Assembly (NCBI GenBank): GCA_017984635.1
Contig: JAGNZC010000001.1
Coordinates: forward strand, 87,469 to 151,468
Direction of reading: 5' to 3'
Origin: Crocinitomicaceae bacterium
GTDB lineage: Bacteria > Bacteroidota > Bacteroidia > Flavobacteriales_D > Crocinitomicaceae
DNA: 64,000 nucleotides
The translations under genes were made by a program, and so were the position numbers. The first letter of the stretch is position 1. Every line of letters begins with the position of its first letter. Positions 47,519-56,096 of the stretch are shown piece after piece. Under the pieces are notes generated by a model. It was not told the origin of the DNA. It made no database searches and saw nothing but the letters and a program-made list of their open reading frames with translations.

Positions 47519-49918
47519 ATGCATAAAATATGTGATAACTTTTACAGCGCTATTTCAAACACTGTTTTAATAGTTTTTATTTCATTAATTTCATTCAACT
47601 TTTCTTTTGCTAAGTCATCGACTTACAAAGATCAGTTATTAAAAATTGAACAATTAATAGAAAAAAATCAGTTAATAGCAGCGCAAAAGTTAGTTAAAAT
47701 ATTAAAACACACATTCAAAGAATCCATTCAGGAAAATTATTATTCCACAAAACTTTCGTGTAAAATATTTTTGTTTCAGCAGGCATTTGACCATTATAAT
47801 TTAGCCAATGAAAAATTATGTAAACTAGCAAAGCAATTACCACCTATTTATTTATCAGAAGCGTATGCACATAAAGCCTATTATTGGCATTACATGATGT
47901 GGCCAGATAGTGCATTGGTATATTCTAATAAATCATACGAACTATATAATAAATCTAGAAAATATAAATCTCAAATTGAGCCAGCATTTATCTACGAAGT
48001 TTATGCAATGACCTATTTATATAGATCTGATGATTTAAAAACAACTGCCTACTCAGGTATGGGTTTAAAAGGGTATCAACCTAAATTGTTTTTATATTTT
48101 GATTCGTCTTATTTTATACAACAACGCTATCCATTTAAATTCACCTCAGATAAAGCGATGTTTTATCGTTCCAATGGGAATCGATGGTTGGATTTAGTGA
48201 CAGGTTATAGGATCAAAACTAAAGCTGAAACAAAATATTTTAAGCCTGTTCAATGGCTCGCTTTTAGAAAGGCAAATGAATTATATGATAAAGGAATCGC
48301 CTGCTTAAAAGAATGGCATAGAAATGATTTATTGACTTTAACTGCATTAAAAGCCACAAATTATACGGGTGTTGGAAAATGGAAAGAAGCGCAGTATTTT
48401 TTTGATCGGGTTTTTAATCAATTCAGTGAGCAAGAATTATTAAATAGAACGTTCATAGCGTATCAACCTTTAATGATTTTTTTAACCATGAAAATCAGAA
48501 ATGAAATCCATTTGCCCATCAATCCAATCTCAACCAATAAGTCAATTCATTTACTTGAAAAAATAAAATATGAATTTTGGAATAGTTTTACAGATAATAG
48601 TGACTTGCCTTACGATCCTTATAGAACATCTCCTTACATAGATTTATTTACGCTTTACACTTTAAAAAGTAAATTTTCAAATTCTAAAAAGACTGATTTG
48701 TCAAAGGCCGTTTCATATTTATTAACAATGAAAAATTATTTTCATTTTTTGAAAAATAAAACGTTATTTAGAAATAAGGAATTGCCATTTTTCGATGTGA
48801 AGCTCATTCAAAAAAAATTAAAACACAATGAATGTTTTATTTTCTTTCAAAATGATGCTGATTTATTAGCAGAAAAAAAGCTTTTAATTACAAGAAATTC
48901 AATACAGTTTATTAGAGCGAAGAAAACACCTGATCTAGTTGCACTTAATCACGACACATTAAATTATAAAGCGTTTAAAAAAATAAGTTATTTAGCCTTT
49001 CAAAATAATCTAAAACAAGTGTTAACAATTCTTCCAAAGGTTAAAAAAATATATATCAGCCATGATGATATTATTCCCTACGAAATACTGCTAAAAGATA
49101 ACTTGAGCAGTTCCTATACAAAGGCTAATTTTGCTGGTAATCAGATCAATTTCGTACGTCTTTACAATCCATATACATATTTTGGCTCATCAAAGGAGCT
49201 AAATGAATGTCAAATTGATGTACGTTCATTAAAACAAAAAAAGGTAAGTAAATTGTTGTTTATGGATGAGTTCTTTAAAAATTTCACAACAACGCAGCGT
49301 ATTTCAAAAAATGATTACCAAGGAAATCTAAAAGATTTACTCTCAAAGAAAGGGATTCTACACCTGTATGGCCATGGTGAATTCTCGATGGATGATGAGG
49401 CCCAAACCTCTGGCTTTCAAATTCGCTATGAAACTACGAGTTCAACAAAATCCGAGCGCCAACTGTCTGGCGATTTTAGTTGCAAGCGAGAATTGGTTAT
49501 CTTAAATAATTGTTTTTCGGGTTATCCGTTCTTTAATTTAAATGAATTTAATAAAACAATTCCCTTAAAGATTTTAAGTCTTGGCGCTAAAACACTCATT
49601 TGTTCCCCAAATAAAACAGATGATTACTATTCGGCACAATTCTTCCAACTTTTTTATAAAAAATTAACTGAAGGGAGAATGTATGAAGATGCTTTTTTCG
49701 AATCAAAACAAGCGTTTGTGAAAGCGCATCCAGAAATGCGAAACCCTCAGATTTGGAATGGATTACAACTCATAGTTAGTTATAAAATCCATAATAAACC
49801 TGAGAATCAATTTTTGCTAGTGTTTAATGGAATACTTATTCTTGTTCTTTTAGATATAATTTTATCTGTTTTAAATGCCCTATTGCGTAAGAAGAAACGT
49901 CTTCATTCTCTAGATTAA
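47519..49918 (+). CDS. CHAT-domain protease-like protein, membrane anchored
   Basis: This encodes 799 residues. After a signal-like N-terminal helix comes a helical region of tetratricopeptide type (KLSCKIFLFQQAFDHYNLAN; AYAHKAYYWHYMMWPDSALV). The C-terminal third is a CHAT domain of the caspase/separase clan, with the catalytic His at 619 (HLYGHGEFSM) and Cys at 665 (ELVILNNCFSG). A last membrane helix (FNGILILVLLDIILSVLNAL) and a basic tail follow. It may be a periplasmic peptidase or sensor tethered to the inner membrane. Its 3' end overlaps the convergent anti-sigma-like gene by 83 bp. The neighbouring ECF sigma genes suggest one stress pathway. Confidence 0.88.
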   Translation: MHKICDNFYSAISNTVLIVFISLISFNFSFAKSSTYKDQLLKIEQLIEKNQLIAAQKLVKILKHTFKESIQENYYSTKLSCKIFLFQQAFDHYNLANEKLCKLAKQLPPIYLSEAYAHKAYYWHYMMWPDSALVYSNKSYELYNKSRKYKSQIEPAFIYEVYAMTYLYRSDDLKTTAYSGMGLKGYQPKLFLYFDSSYFIQQRYPFKFTSDKAMFYRSNGNRWLDLVTGYRIKTKAETKYFKPVQWLAFRKANELYDKGIACLKEWHRNDLLTLTALKATNYTGVGKWKEAQYFFDRVFNQFSEQELLNRTFIAYQPLMIFLTMKIRNEIHLPINPISTNKSIHLLEKIKYEFWNSFTDNSDLPYDPYRTSPYIDLFTLYTLKSKFSNSKKTDLSKAVSYLLTMKNYFHFLKNKTLFRNKELPFFDVKLIQKKLKHNECFIFFQNDADLLAEKKLLITRNSIQFIRAKKTPDLVALNHDTLNYKAFKKISYLAFQNNLKQVLTILPKVKKIYISHDDIIPYEILLKDNLSSSYTKANFAGNQINFVRLYNPYTYFGSSKELNECQIDVRSLKQKKVSKLLFMDEFFKNFTTTQRISKNDYQGNLKDLLSKKGILHLYGHGEFSMDDEAQTSGFQIRYETTSSTKSERQLSGDFSCKRELVILNNCFSGYPFFNLNEFNKTIPLKILSLGAKTLICSPNKTDDYYSAQFFQLFYKKLTEGRMYEDAFFESKQAFVKAHPEMRNPQIWNGLQLIVSYKIHNKPENQFLLVFNGILILVLLDIILSVLNALLRKKKRLHSLD

Positions 49919-50579
49919 CTACTTCTCCAAAACTTTTTATTGCCTCCTGAAATTTTTCTTTTTTCACATTTATGAGTCCTTGATAATACATTGCTTTTGC
50001 TTTAAAAAGTCTATTGTTTCTTCTTAAGCGTTCAAAATCTTTCCATCCCATATCCCCCTTTGATTCTAAATACTTCAAAACTGCAGTATAGTAAATCAAT
50101 GTATCGTTTCCTGGTTGAAGCTTTAATTCAGTTTGAATAAGCACTTCCGCTTTCCCATATTCCTTTTTTTGATAATGAAACATGATGGCCGTAAAATGTG
50201 TATTCGTTTCACTACTCATAAAAATTGGAATACCAGGATCAGTGAAGCGCGGCGAAAGTTCAAGTTGGGGAGTAATAAAATAAGAATAAATTAAATAAGA
50301 ACTTGAAACAATCAATACAAAGATTGCCGCGATCTTCAGTAAATAAAAGCGAGACGGCGTTTTTTTATTATCCTTTATCGGTTTTAAGATTGAATTTTTA
50401 TTGGAAGCTATTTGTTCTTTTAATTTTTCACAATCTCCGTTGAATGAATCATACATTGCAATAAAGCCTAAAATCGAAGTGTCCACATTTTTTAATCCCC
50501 TTAATTGATCAATGTTTAAAGTTAATTGCTCAGGATCATTCATTAATTCAAGCAATTTTTTTAGTTCTGGATTATTCAT
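49836..50579 (-). CDS. Anti-sigma-like membrane protein with TPR-like C-terminus
   Basis: This encodes 247 residues. A cytoplasmic N-terminal part of about 80 residues (SILGFIAMYDSFNGDCEKLK) is followed by one membrane helix (YLLKIAAIFVLIVSSSYLI) and a periplasmic tetratricopeptide-like region (AIMFHYQKKEYGKAEVLIQT; AKAMYYQGLINVKKEKFQEA). The arrangement right after an ECF sigma gene (ATGA overlap) is that of an anti-sigma factor, though no zinc-binding anti-sigma motif is seen. Its 3' end runs 83 bp into the convergent CHAT gene. Confidence 0.75.
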   Translation of the reverse strand: MNNPELKKLLELMNDPEQLTLNIDQLRGLKNVDTSILGFIAMYDSFNGDCEKLKEQIASNKNSILKPIKDNKKTPSRFYLLKIAAIFVLIVSSSYLIYSYFITPQLELSPRFTDPGIPIFMSSETNTHFTAIMFHYQKKEYGKAEVLIQTELKLQPGNDTLIYYTAVLKYLESKGDMGWKDFERLRRNNRLFKAKAMYYQGLINVKKEKFQEAIKSFGEVVNLENEDVSSYAIGHLKQIKLYLKEQE

Positions 50580-51103
50580 GCAAAAAAGATTAAAAGTGAA
50601 TTAAAATAAGACTTCATTTTTTTTCTTGATAGGCTCAATTTGTTGCGAACAGTTTTTTCTGTTACTTGGTAATTTTGCGCAATTTCCTCATTCTTAAAAC
50701 CATCGAGATGAAGTTGAAACAACGCTTTTTCATCCTCATTCAATAGGTTTAAACTTTCTGCATAAAATGGGTTTTCTTCCAATGTTATTTCAGTTTCTAT
50801 TCGTGTACTGTTCCTTTCTTGAGGCTTATATTTTCTTAAATAATCAATTGATTTATTTCGAACGGCCGCTGCTAAATATGTTTTGACAGCATTCACATTT
50901 AGCCATTTTAATTTTCGATTTTTAACTTCCTCCGCCAATAGAGTGACGAATAAATCACCTACAATGTCCCGAGCTACATCATTATCTTTCACCAAATAAA
51001 ACGAAACAAAGACCAGAGGCTCAAATAGTTCTGAATAGAGTTTGCCTAAAGCAGCATCATCTCCTTGCACGAATCTATTCCATAATTTTTTCTCTGACTT
51101 CAT
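50576..51103 (-). CDS. ECF-type RNA polymerase sigma factor
   Basis: This encodes 175 residues. Region 2 is LYSELFEPLVFVSFYLVKDN, then ARDIVGDLFVTLL and VKTYLAAAVRNKSIDYLRKY; region 4 is LLNEDEKALFQLHLDGFKNE, then EIAQNYQVTEKTVRNKLSLS. These are the normal core- and -35-binding helices of an ECF factor. It is co-transcribed with the anti-sigma-like gene downstream. Its upstream region, shared with a divergent winged-helix gene, contains a 7-bp inverted repeat (TGAACAC at 51133-51139 and GTGTTCA at 51167-51173) that may be an operator. Confidence 0.93.
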   Translation of the reverse strand: MKSEKKLWNRFVQGDDAALGKLYSELFEPLVFVSFYLVKDNDVARDIVGDLFVTLLAEEVKNRKLKWLNVNAVKTYLAAAVRNKSIDYLRKYKPQERNSTRIETEITLEENPFYAESLNLLNEDEKALFQLHLDGFKNEEIAQNYQVTEKTVRNKLSLSRKKMKSYFNSLLIFFA

Positions 51104-51203
51104 TGAGTTTGCTAAAGTACATTATTTTTTATTGAACACGTTTGATTTTTTTTCGGGACAATTTGTGTGTTCATTCGACATGAATATATTAAAATAGTAA
51201 AAA

Positions 51204-51440
51204 ATGAACATTGAAAAAATAAAATATTTCATTCATTTAATTGAAAAAGAGCGCACAGGCACACCTAGTGAAGTTGCTCAAAAATTAAATGTTACAGAAC
51301 GAACCATTTATTACTATTTACAAATTTTAAAAAACGATTTGAATGCTCCCATTGAATTTAATAAACATCGGAAAACGTATCAATTTGAACGGATGGGAAA
51401 GCTGAACTGGGAATGGAGAAAAGCTGAGCCAACTACTTAA
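51204..51440 (+). CDS. Small winged-helix DNA-binding protein
   Basis: This encodes 78 residues that form a single HTH_11/DeoR-like winged helix: YFIHLIEKERTGTPSEVAQK, then LNVTERTIYYYLQILKND and a wing (KTYQFERMGKLNW). There is no effector domain. It is a paralogue of the next gene. It is divergent from the ECF sigma gene and may repress it. Both small regulators end with an Arg/Trp-rich segment. Confidence 0.8.
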   Translation: MNIEKIKYFIHLIEKERTGTPSEVAQKLNVTERTIYYYLQILKNDLNAPIEFNKHRKTYQFERMGKLNWEWRKAEPTT

Positions 51441-51512
51441 ACTCAAAACTGAATTTTTATTTCAGTGCAACAACGTTATTTTGTGGTAAAATATTAGCGT
51501 GACAATACAAAT

Positions 51513-51743
51513 ATGAATTTTAAAAACATTCAACTTTTAATTGAATTAATAGAACAAAAAAACACAGGGAATCCAGCAGCTTTGGCAAAAAAACTAGCTG
51601 TTTCCGAACGAATGATATACAAGTATTTAGATATTTTGAAATCTGAATTCAATGCGCCAATAAAATATAGCAGAAAAAAGCAATCCTATTTTTTCACTGA
51701 AGAAGGAGAGCTTAACTTAAGATGGAGAGATACTCATTTATAG
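51513..51743 (+). CDS. Small winged-helix DNA-binding protein, paralogue of the preceding gene
   Basis: This encodes 76 residues with the same design as its upstream neighbour (LLIELIEQKNTGNPAALAKK, then LAVSERMIYKYLDILKSEFN; end ELNLRWRDTHL). Equal positions include INxPI-like NAPI, the ERxIYxYLxILK core and the terminal LNxxWR. A tandem duplication followed by divergence is the likely origin. The 72-bp gap and similar upstream sequence suggest separate promoters. It could act on its own or with its paralogue. Confidence 0.8.
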   Translation: MNFKNIQLLIELIEQKNTGNPAALAKKLAVSERMIYKYLDILKSEFNAPIKYSRKKQSYFFTEEGELNLRWRDTHL

Positions 51744-51816
51744 TACACTTAAAACCTACCAAAAACCATTCTAATGTTAATTGTTTTAAAAAACGTAACT
51801 ACTAAAATTAATTAAT

Positions 51817-52311
51817 ATGAAAAAAACAATTCTAAAATTATCTTTTTACACATTGATTTTGTTCTCAGTTGCTAGTTGTGGCTCATCTTCTGAAGACACA
51901 AATAATGAAATGGAAATTCCAGAAGTTGTTGATGAACAAGTTCAGGATTTCTCTTCTTTAACTACTGCTAAAGACGCTATGGACGAATATAAAAATTTGT
52001 TAGAAGAATATTCTGAAAATGTTAAGAATGGAGATGTTGAAGCTGCAAATGAAATTAAAACAAAATTAGCAGAATTAAAAACTTTTGCCGAAGGTAAATT
52101 TAGTTCAAATGATTTAAAAGCATTGGTCAATTTAACATCAATCGCAGCGCAATTAGAAGCAGGTAAACTAGTTGATTTAAACAAAGCGTTTAATGCGTAT
52201 GATCAATCAATGAAAGTTTTAGAAAACATTCCGATGGATGAAGACACAAAAGAAGCAATGGAAGCTTCCAAAGAAGCAATGCAAGGGCTTGAAGGGTTAA
52301 GTAATTTCTAA
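51817..52311 (+). CDS. Acidic helical lipoprotein
   Basis: This encodes 164 residues with a lipoprotein signal (LSFYTLILFSVASCGSSSED; lipobox VASC). The mature part is acidic and helical (AKDAMDEYKNLLEEYSENVK; NGDVEAANEIKTKLAELKTF), with the look of a coiled-coil or three-helix bundle. I recognise no family. It is the first gene of a same-strand series leading to the SPFH and CASTOR-like genes, though gaps of 57-100 bp in this part make a single transcript less certain. Confidence 0.65.
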   Translation: MKKTILKLSFYTLILFSVASCGSSSEDTNNEMEIPEVVDEQVQDFSSLTTAKDAMDEYKNLLEEYSENVKNGDVEAANEIKTKLAELKTFAEGKFSSNDLKALVNLTSIAAQLEAGKLVDLNKAFNAYDQSMKVLENIPMDEDTKEAMEASKEAMQGLEGLSNF

Positions 52312-52368
52312 TAAACTATTAATCGAATAGCTCTTAATTATTATTAAAGGCTATTTAAAATTTAACCT

Positions 52369-52551
52369 ATGAGTATTAAAAAAGAAATTAAAAAAGGTGC
52401 AGTTAATTACGCTAAAGACGAAATTAGAGATGCTGCAGAAGATCAAGTAGTTAGCTTTTTACCATGGTATGTTCAATTTTTTTGGTGGCCAATAAAGGGT
52501 TTATTTTTACTAATTACTTGGCCAATTCGAATTCTAATCAAAAAAAGATAG
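52369..52551 (+). CDS. Small amphipathic membrane-associated protein
   Basis: This encodes 60 residues with a charged N-terminal helix (IKKEIKKGAVNYAKDEIRDA), then a Trp-rich hydrophobic segment (FLPWYVQFFWWPIKGLFLLI) and a basic end (RILIKKR). It probably lies on or in the inner membrane. No family is recognised. Its position just before the yidD-like gene and within the SPFH locus suggests a part in that membrane system. Confidence 0.55.
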   Translation: MSIKKEIKKGAVNYAKDEIRDAAEDQVVSFLPWYVQFFWWPIKGLFLLITWPIRILIKKR

Positions 52552-52651
52552 ACGAAGGATCAATTCAAATAAATGTTAAAATGGAGGCCAAGACCATTTC
52601 AAACTTGGGGAGTAACCGAAAATCCAAAAGAGTAGGATATTATAAATTGAA

Positions 52652-52858
52652 ATGAAATACTTATTTATCTGGATAATTAGATTGTATCAAAGAAATAAAC
52701 CTAAGAAATGGGTTGGGTGCTGTATATATGAACCTTCTTGTTCAAATTATGGAATAATTGCATTAAAGAAACATGGAGTCCTTAAAGGTGTCAAACTTAC
52801 TTTTTTAAGAATCAAAAGATGTAATCATATTCATTCAGGAGGTATTGACTTTCCGTAA
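52652..52858 (+). CDS. yidD: YidD-family protein, divergent
   Basis: This encodes 68 residues. YidD is a small inner-membrane-associated protein that helps YidC insert membrane proteins. The core CCIYEPSCSNYGIIALKKHG and VLKGVKLTFLRIKRC match the family. The end HIHSGGIDFP departs from the usual P-W-x-P-GG-x-DPVP, so this may be a specialised paralogue. The gene normally lies in the rpmH-rnpA-yidD-yidC group; here none of those is near, and it overlaps the next gene's possible upstream start and precedes an SPFH/ion-channel set. Confidence 0.85.
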   Translation: MKYLFIWIIRLYQRNKPKKWVGCCIYEPSCSNYGIIALKKHGVLKGVKLTFLRIKRCNHIHSGGIDFP

Positions 52859-52871
52859 AAAAATAAAAAAA

Positions 52872-53588
52872 ATGGGTTTTTTAAACAAAGACTGGGATTC
52901 TGATGATGATGAATCACCAAACAGTGGAGTAAATTTAAACACTAAGCTTGCTGAGGGAGTAGGCAAATTGCATATTCCAGAAGGATATGTGAAAAACATT
53001 GCTGCAAAATATTTTAAGCCTGATGGTCCTAAAAATCTAACTGGTTGTTTAAATAGTATATTGGGTAAAAAAGAACCAGCAGAAATTATAAATGACGGTC
53101 AATTCGATGCATTTAAAAATTCTCACATTGAAAAATTAATTGATAAAGGGTTAAACAAATTATCTATTTCAAAAGAGGATTTAATTAAACAACCAGACGT
53201 AATTTATGGCCCTGATTGGCGTGAGATTCCAGATGGCATCTCATTTGAAAATCTTGAGATCGTGAAAAAAGGTAATGATGGCAAGTTTAGGTATGCTTTC
53301 TTTAATTTTGCATTCTTATTTTACACAGAAAAACAATTGCTTTTGTTTAGCGCACGTTTTAACATTGCGTTGGAAGAAATTACAAAATCATCAACAGATG
53401 AATATTTTTATAAAGATGTAATTGGTGTCAGTGCTGATGAAGATTCCTTTACATTAAAAACATCTGGAGGATCTGCATTGGAAATTGAATTTCAAAAACC
53501 TGCGTACAGAAGATACAAAATTGACGCTAGTGATGCTGAAGAAACAGTTAAGAGTTTAAGAATGATTTTAAGAGATGTAAAATCATAA
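52872..53588 (+). CDS. Uncharacterised cytoplasmic protein of the SPFH locus
   Basis: This encodes 238 residues starting GFLNKDWDSDDDESPNSG. The first third is polar and helical; the second half is beta-rich (GISFENLEIVKKGNDGKF; RYAFFNFAFLFYTEKQLLLF; ISVGVSADE-like VIGVSADEDSFTLKTSGGSA; LEIEFQKPAYRRYKIDASD) and resembles a PH-like barrel with a C-terminal helix, a guess from strand pattern only. An upstream ATG at 52845 overlaps the yidD end and is less likely. A terminator follows, so the next gene may need its own promoter. Confidence 0.65.
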   Translation: MGFLNKDWDSDDDESPNSGVNLNTKLAEGVGKLHIPEGYVKNIAAKYFKPDGPKNLTGCLNSILGKKEPAEIINDGQFDAFKNSHIEKLIDKGLNKLSISKEDLIKQPDVIYGPDWREIPDGISFENLEIVKKGNDGKFRYAFFNFAFLFYTEKQLLLFSARFNIALEEITKSSTDEYFYKDVIGVSADEDSFTLKTSGGSALEIEFQKPAYRRYKIDASDAEETVKSLRMILRDVKS

Positions 53589-53599
53589 ATCAACTAGTA

Positions 53600-53632
53600 A
53601 AAGAGGATGTCGTTAATAGGCATCCTCTTTAG
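53600..53632 (+). terminator. Intrinsic terminator
   Basis: A 10-bp stem AAAGAGGATG / CATCCTCTTT (53600-53609 and 53621-53630) with an 11-nt loop ends the 52872 gene. The T tract is short, so some read-through into the next gene is possible. Confidence 0.8.
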
Positions 53633-53662
53633 TTTATAGTATTAAAAATATTATCCCCGACC

Positions 53663-54706
53663 ATGAAAAATTGTACTAGTTGTCAAATGACTGTGAAGCC
53701 AAAAGCCTTTGAATGCCCATATTGTGGCAATAATAAATTTCAAATTCAGGAAAACAAACCTGAAACTTATGAAGTGCAATCCGAAAATGTTTCAAAAAAA
53801 AAATTGTACTCTGAAAAATTGATGACTCTAATAGAAATGGCTATAGCAGACGGTGAATTATCCGAAAAGGAAAAGCAAATTCTCTTCAAAAAAGCTGAAT
53901 CAGATGGAATTGATTTAGATGAATTTGAAATGGTTCTCGATTCAATACTTTTTGATAGAGTGAAAAAAACAAAACCAGAAATAAAATCAGTGAATTCGTC
54001 AAATTCTGAAAGCATAATGTCTTTAATAGATTTAGCATTGATGGATAGCGATATTGATGATAAAGAAAAGCAAGTTCTTTTTAAAAAAGCTGAATCGTTA
54101 GGGATGGATTTAGATGAATTTGAAATGATTTTAAATGCCAAACTTTTTGAAAAGCAACAAGCAAATAAACCAACACAATCTGCTGCTCCTAAAACTGACA
54201 AATTTGGGGATGTGAAAAAATGCCCTTCTTGTGGCTCAATTGTACAATCATTTCAAACAAAATGTTCTGATTGTGGTCATGAGTTTAGTAATGTAGGAGC
54301 AAATGTATCGATTGGTAAACTATTTGATATGCTTAATGCTTGTGAAAATGAACGTAAGGAAGCCGATAACTCAATTAGTGGTGCTATTGGTAGTATGTTC
54401 GCAAAATCGGGCATTGGTGCAGTAGATAAAATAATTGAGAAGAAAAAATCTATTATTTCTGGTTTTCCAATTCCAAATACGAAAGATGATATCCTTGAAT
54501 TTTTATCGATAGCAATTCCCAATGCTAAACAGAAGGGTAATTTATTTACTAAACAACAACCAGAGAATAAATCACACAATGATTTAGCTACTACTTGGCA
54601 ATCAAAATGTGAACAAATCATTATGAAGGCTAAATTTTCAATGAAAGAGGATAAAAAAACGCTAGAAGAAATATTAATGTATGCTAACGAACTAGGAATA
54701 AAATAA
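53663..54706 (+). CDS. Zinc-ribbon protein with two TerB-like repeats
   Basis: This encodes 347 residues. There is a zinc ribbon at each side of two helical repeats: CTSCQMTVKPKAFECPYCG (4-22), repeat 1 MTLIEMAIADGELSEKEKQI to DGIDLDEFEMVLDSI, repeat 2 MSLIDLALMDSDIDDKEKQV to MDLDEFEMILNAKL, and then CPSCGSIVQSFQTKCSDCGH. The repeats have the acidic pattern of TerB-like domains (DGELSxxE), known from tellurite-response and membrane-stress proteins. The C-terminal 150 residues are helical and unassigned. It starts the compact part of the locus: the SPFH gene begins 3 bp after its stop. Confidence 0.8.
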   Translation: MKNCTSCQMTVKPKAFECPYCGNNKFQIQENKPETYEVQSENVSKKKLYSEKLMTLIEMAIADGELSEKEKQILFKKAESDGIDLDEFEMVLDSILFDRVKKTKPEIKSVNSSNSESIMSLIDLALMDSDIDDKEKQVLFKKAESLGMDLDEFEMILNAKLFEKQQANKPTQSAAPKTDKFGDVKKCPSCGSIVQSFQTKCSDCGHEFSNVGANVSIGKLFDMLNACENERKEADNSISGAIGSMFAKSGIGAVDKIIEKKKSIISGFPIPNTKDDILEFLSIAIPNAKQKGNLFTKQQPENKSHNDLATTWQSKCEQIIMKAKFSMKEDKKTLEEILMYANELGIK

Positions 54707-54709
54707 ATT

Positions 54710-56050
54710 ATGGGACTATTCGGAAAAAAAGAAGAAGGTGGAATGATGGATGTTATCCGCTGTGATGAGCAAGAATATCTAGTTTGGAAATGGAGGCCAT
54801 CAGGCGCTGCAAACTCAACTAAAAAAGAAAATTCAATTCGTTTTGGAAGTAGTCTCCGTGTAAAAGATGGTGAAATGGCAGTTTTTGTCTACCAACAAAA
54901 AGACGGATCCTTGCAAGACTATATTGAAGGCCCATATGACCAAACAATAAAAACTGCAAATTTCCCCATATTAACGAGTATTGTTGGACTTGCTTTTGGA
55001 GGAGCATCACCTTTCCAAGCAGAAATTTATTTCATCAATTTAGCTGGAAATATGCAGGTAAAATTTGGCGTGCCTTATTTTGATGTATTTGACCCAAGAT
55101 TTATGGATTTCGCAGTTCCAATGGCGGCAAGAGGCACAATAACGTTTAACATTACCGACTATAAAAGCTTTATTAAACTTAATCGATTAATAAATTTTGA
55201 ATTAGAAGATTTCAACAAGCAAATTAAAGATGCTGTTATAAAATATGTTAAGGGTATTATTACAAATATTCCATCTGATGCTGGGATTCCTGTTTTACAA
55301 ATGGAGCGAAAATTGTTAGATATTAACGATTTAGTTGCTTCAAAATTAAAAGCACGACTCGAATCTGATTTTGGTGTAAACATGAAAGGGTTTGATTTAG
55401 CAAATATTGACGTTGATAAAGAAAGTGAAGGTTACGCTGAATTGAGAAAAGTTACTGCTGATCAAACAACTAAAACAACAGTCGCTCAAACGGATGTTAA
55501 CATTAAAAACATGAATGATATGCAAGGTATAAATGCCATGAATATGGACGAAACCTTGAGAATTCAAAGAGAAGAGGCGCAAAGAGCTCAAAAATTACAA
55601 ACAGAAACGAATTTTATTGGGGCACATGCACTCAATCAACAATCGGATGTTTTGAAAACAGCAGCTCAGAGTCTTGGTGAAATGGGATCAATGAATAGTG
55701 GCGGCGGCGGCGGAATGAATCCGGCAGGAATGATGACTGGCATGGCGCTTGGTGGCGCAATGGGCGGACAAATGGCAGGAATGATGAACCAGATGGGACA
55801 AACTATGAACCAACAACAAAATACTCCGCCACCACCACCTCAAATCCAATACAGTGTTGCTGTAAATGGTCAAACTGCTGGACCTTTTAATATGCAGCAA
55901 TTACAACAAATGACTCAAAATGGTCAGTTAACCCTTGATTCTCATGTTTGGAAAGATGGAATGGCAAATTGGGAAATGGCGCGCAATGTAAGTGAACTTT
56001 CTTCACTGTTTAGTAATGCGGCACCACCACCACCACCTCCTTCAATGTAA
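54710..56050 (+). CDS. SPFH-domain protein with C-terminal GYF_2 domain
   Basis: This encodes 446 residues. The first 240 form an SPFH domain of the YdjI/virion-core-protein type (IRCDEQEYLVWKWRP; LRVKDGEMAVFVYQQKDG; FAVPMAARGTITFNITDYKS; LARLESDFGVNMKGFDLANI-like region). A helical/coiled part (TADQTTKTTVAQTDVNIKNM), a Gly/Met-rich linker (about 325-370) and a poly-Pro stretch follow. The C-terminus is a GYF_2 domain (VNGQTAGPFNMQQLQQMTQN; HVWKDGMANWEMARN). SPFH proteins form membrane-associated oligomers, and GYF_2 domains bind partners, perhaps proline-rich ones. It is coupled to the zinc-ribbon gene upstream. Confidence 0.88.
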   Translation: MGLFGKKEEGGMMDVIRCDEQEYLVWKWRPSGAANSTKKENSIRFGSSLRVKDGEMAVFVYQQKDGSLQDYIEGPYDQTIKTANFPILTSIVGLAFGGASPFQAEIYFINLAGNMQVKFGVPYFDVFDPRFMDFAVPMAARGTITFNITDYKSFIKLNRLINFELEDFNKQIKDAVIKYVKGIITNIPSDAGIPVLQMERKLLDINDLVASKLKARLESDFGVNMKGFDLANIDVDKESEGYAELRKVTADQTTKTTVAQTDVNIKNMNDMQGINAMNMDETLRIQREEAQRAQKLQTETNFIGAHALNQQSDVLKTAAQSLGEMGSMNSGGGGGMNPAGMMTGMALGGAMGGQMAGMMNQMGQTMNQQQNTPPPPPQIQYSVAVNGQTAGPFNMQQLQQMTQNGQLTLDSHVWKDGMANWEMARNVSELSSLFSNAAPPPPPPSM

Positions 56051-56096
56051 GCTACAGTAAAATAAATTTTTTCGATAACTAACATATTTATTATTT

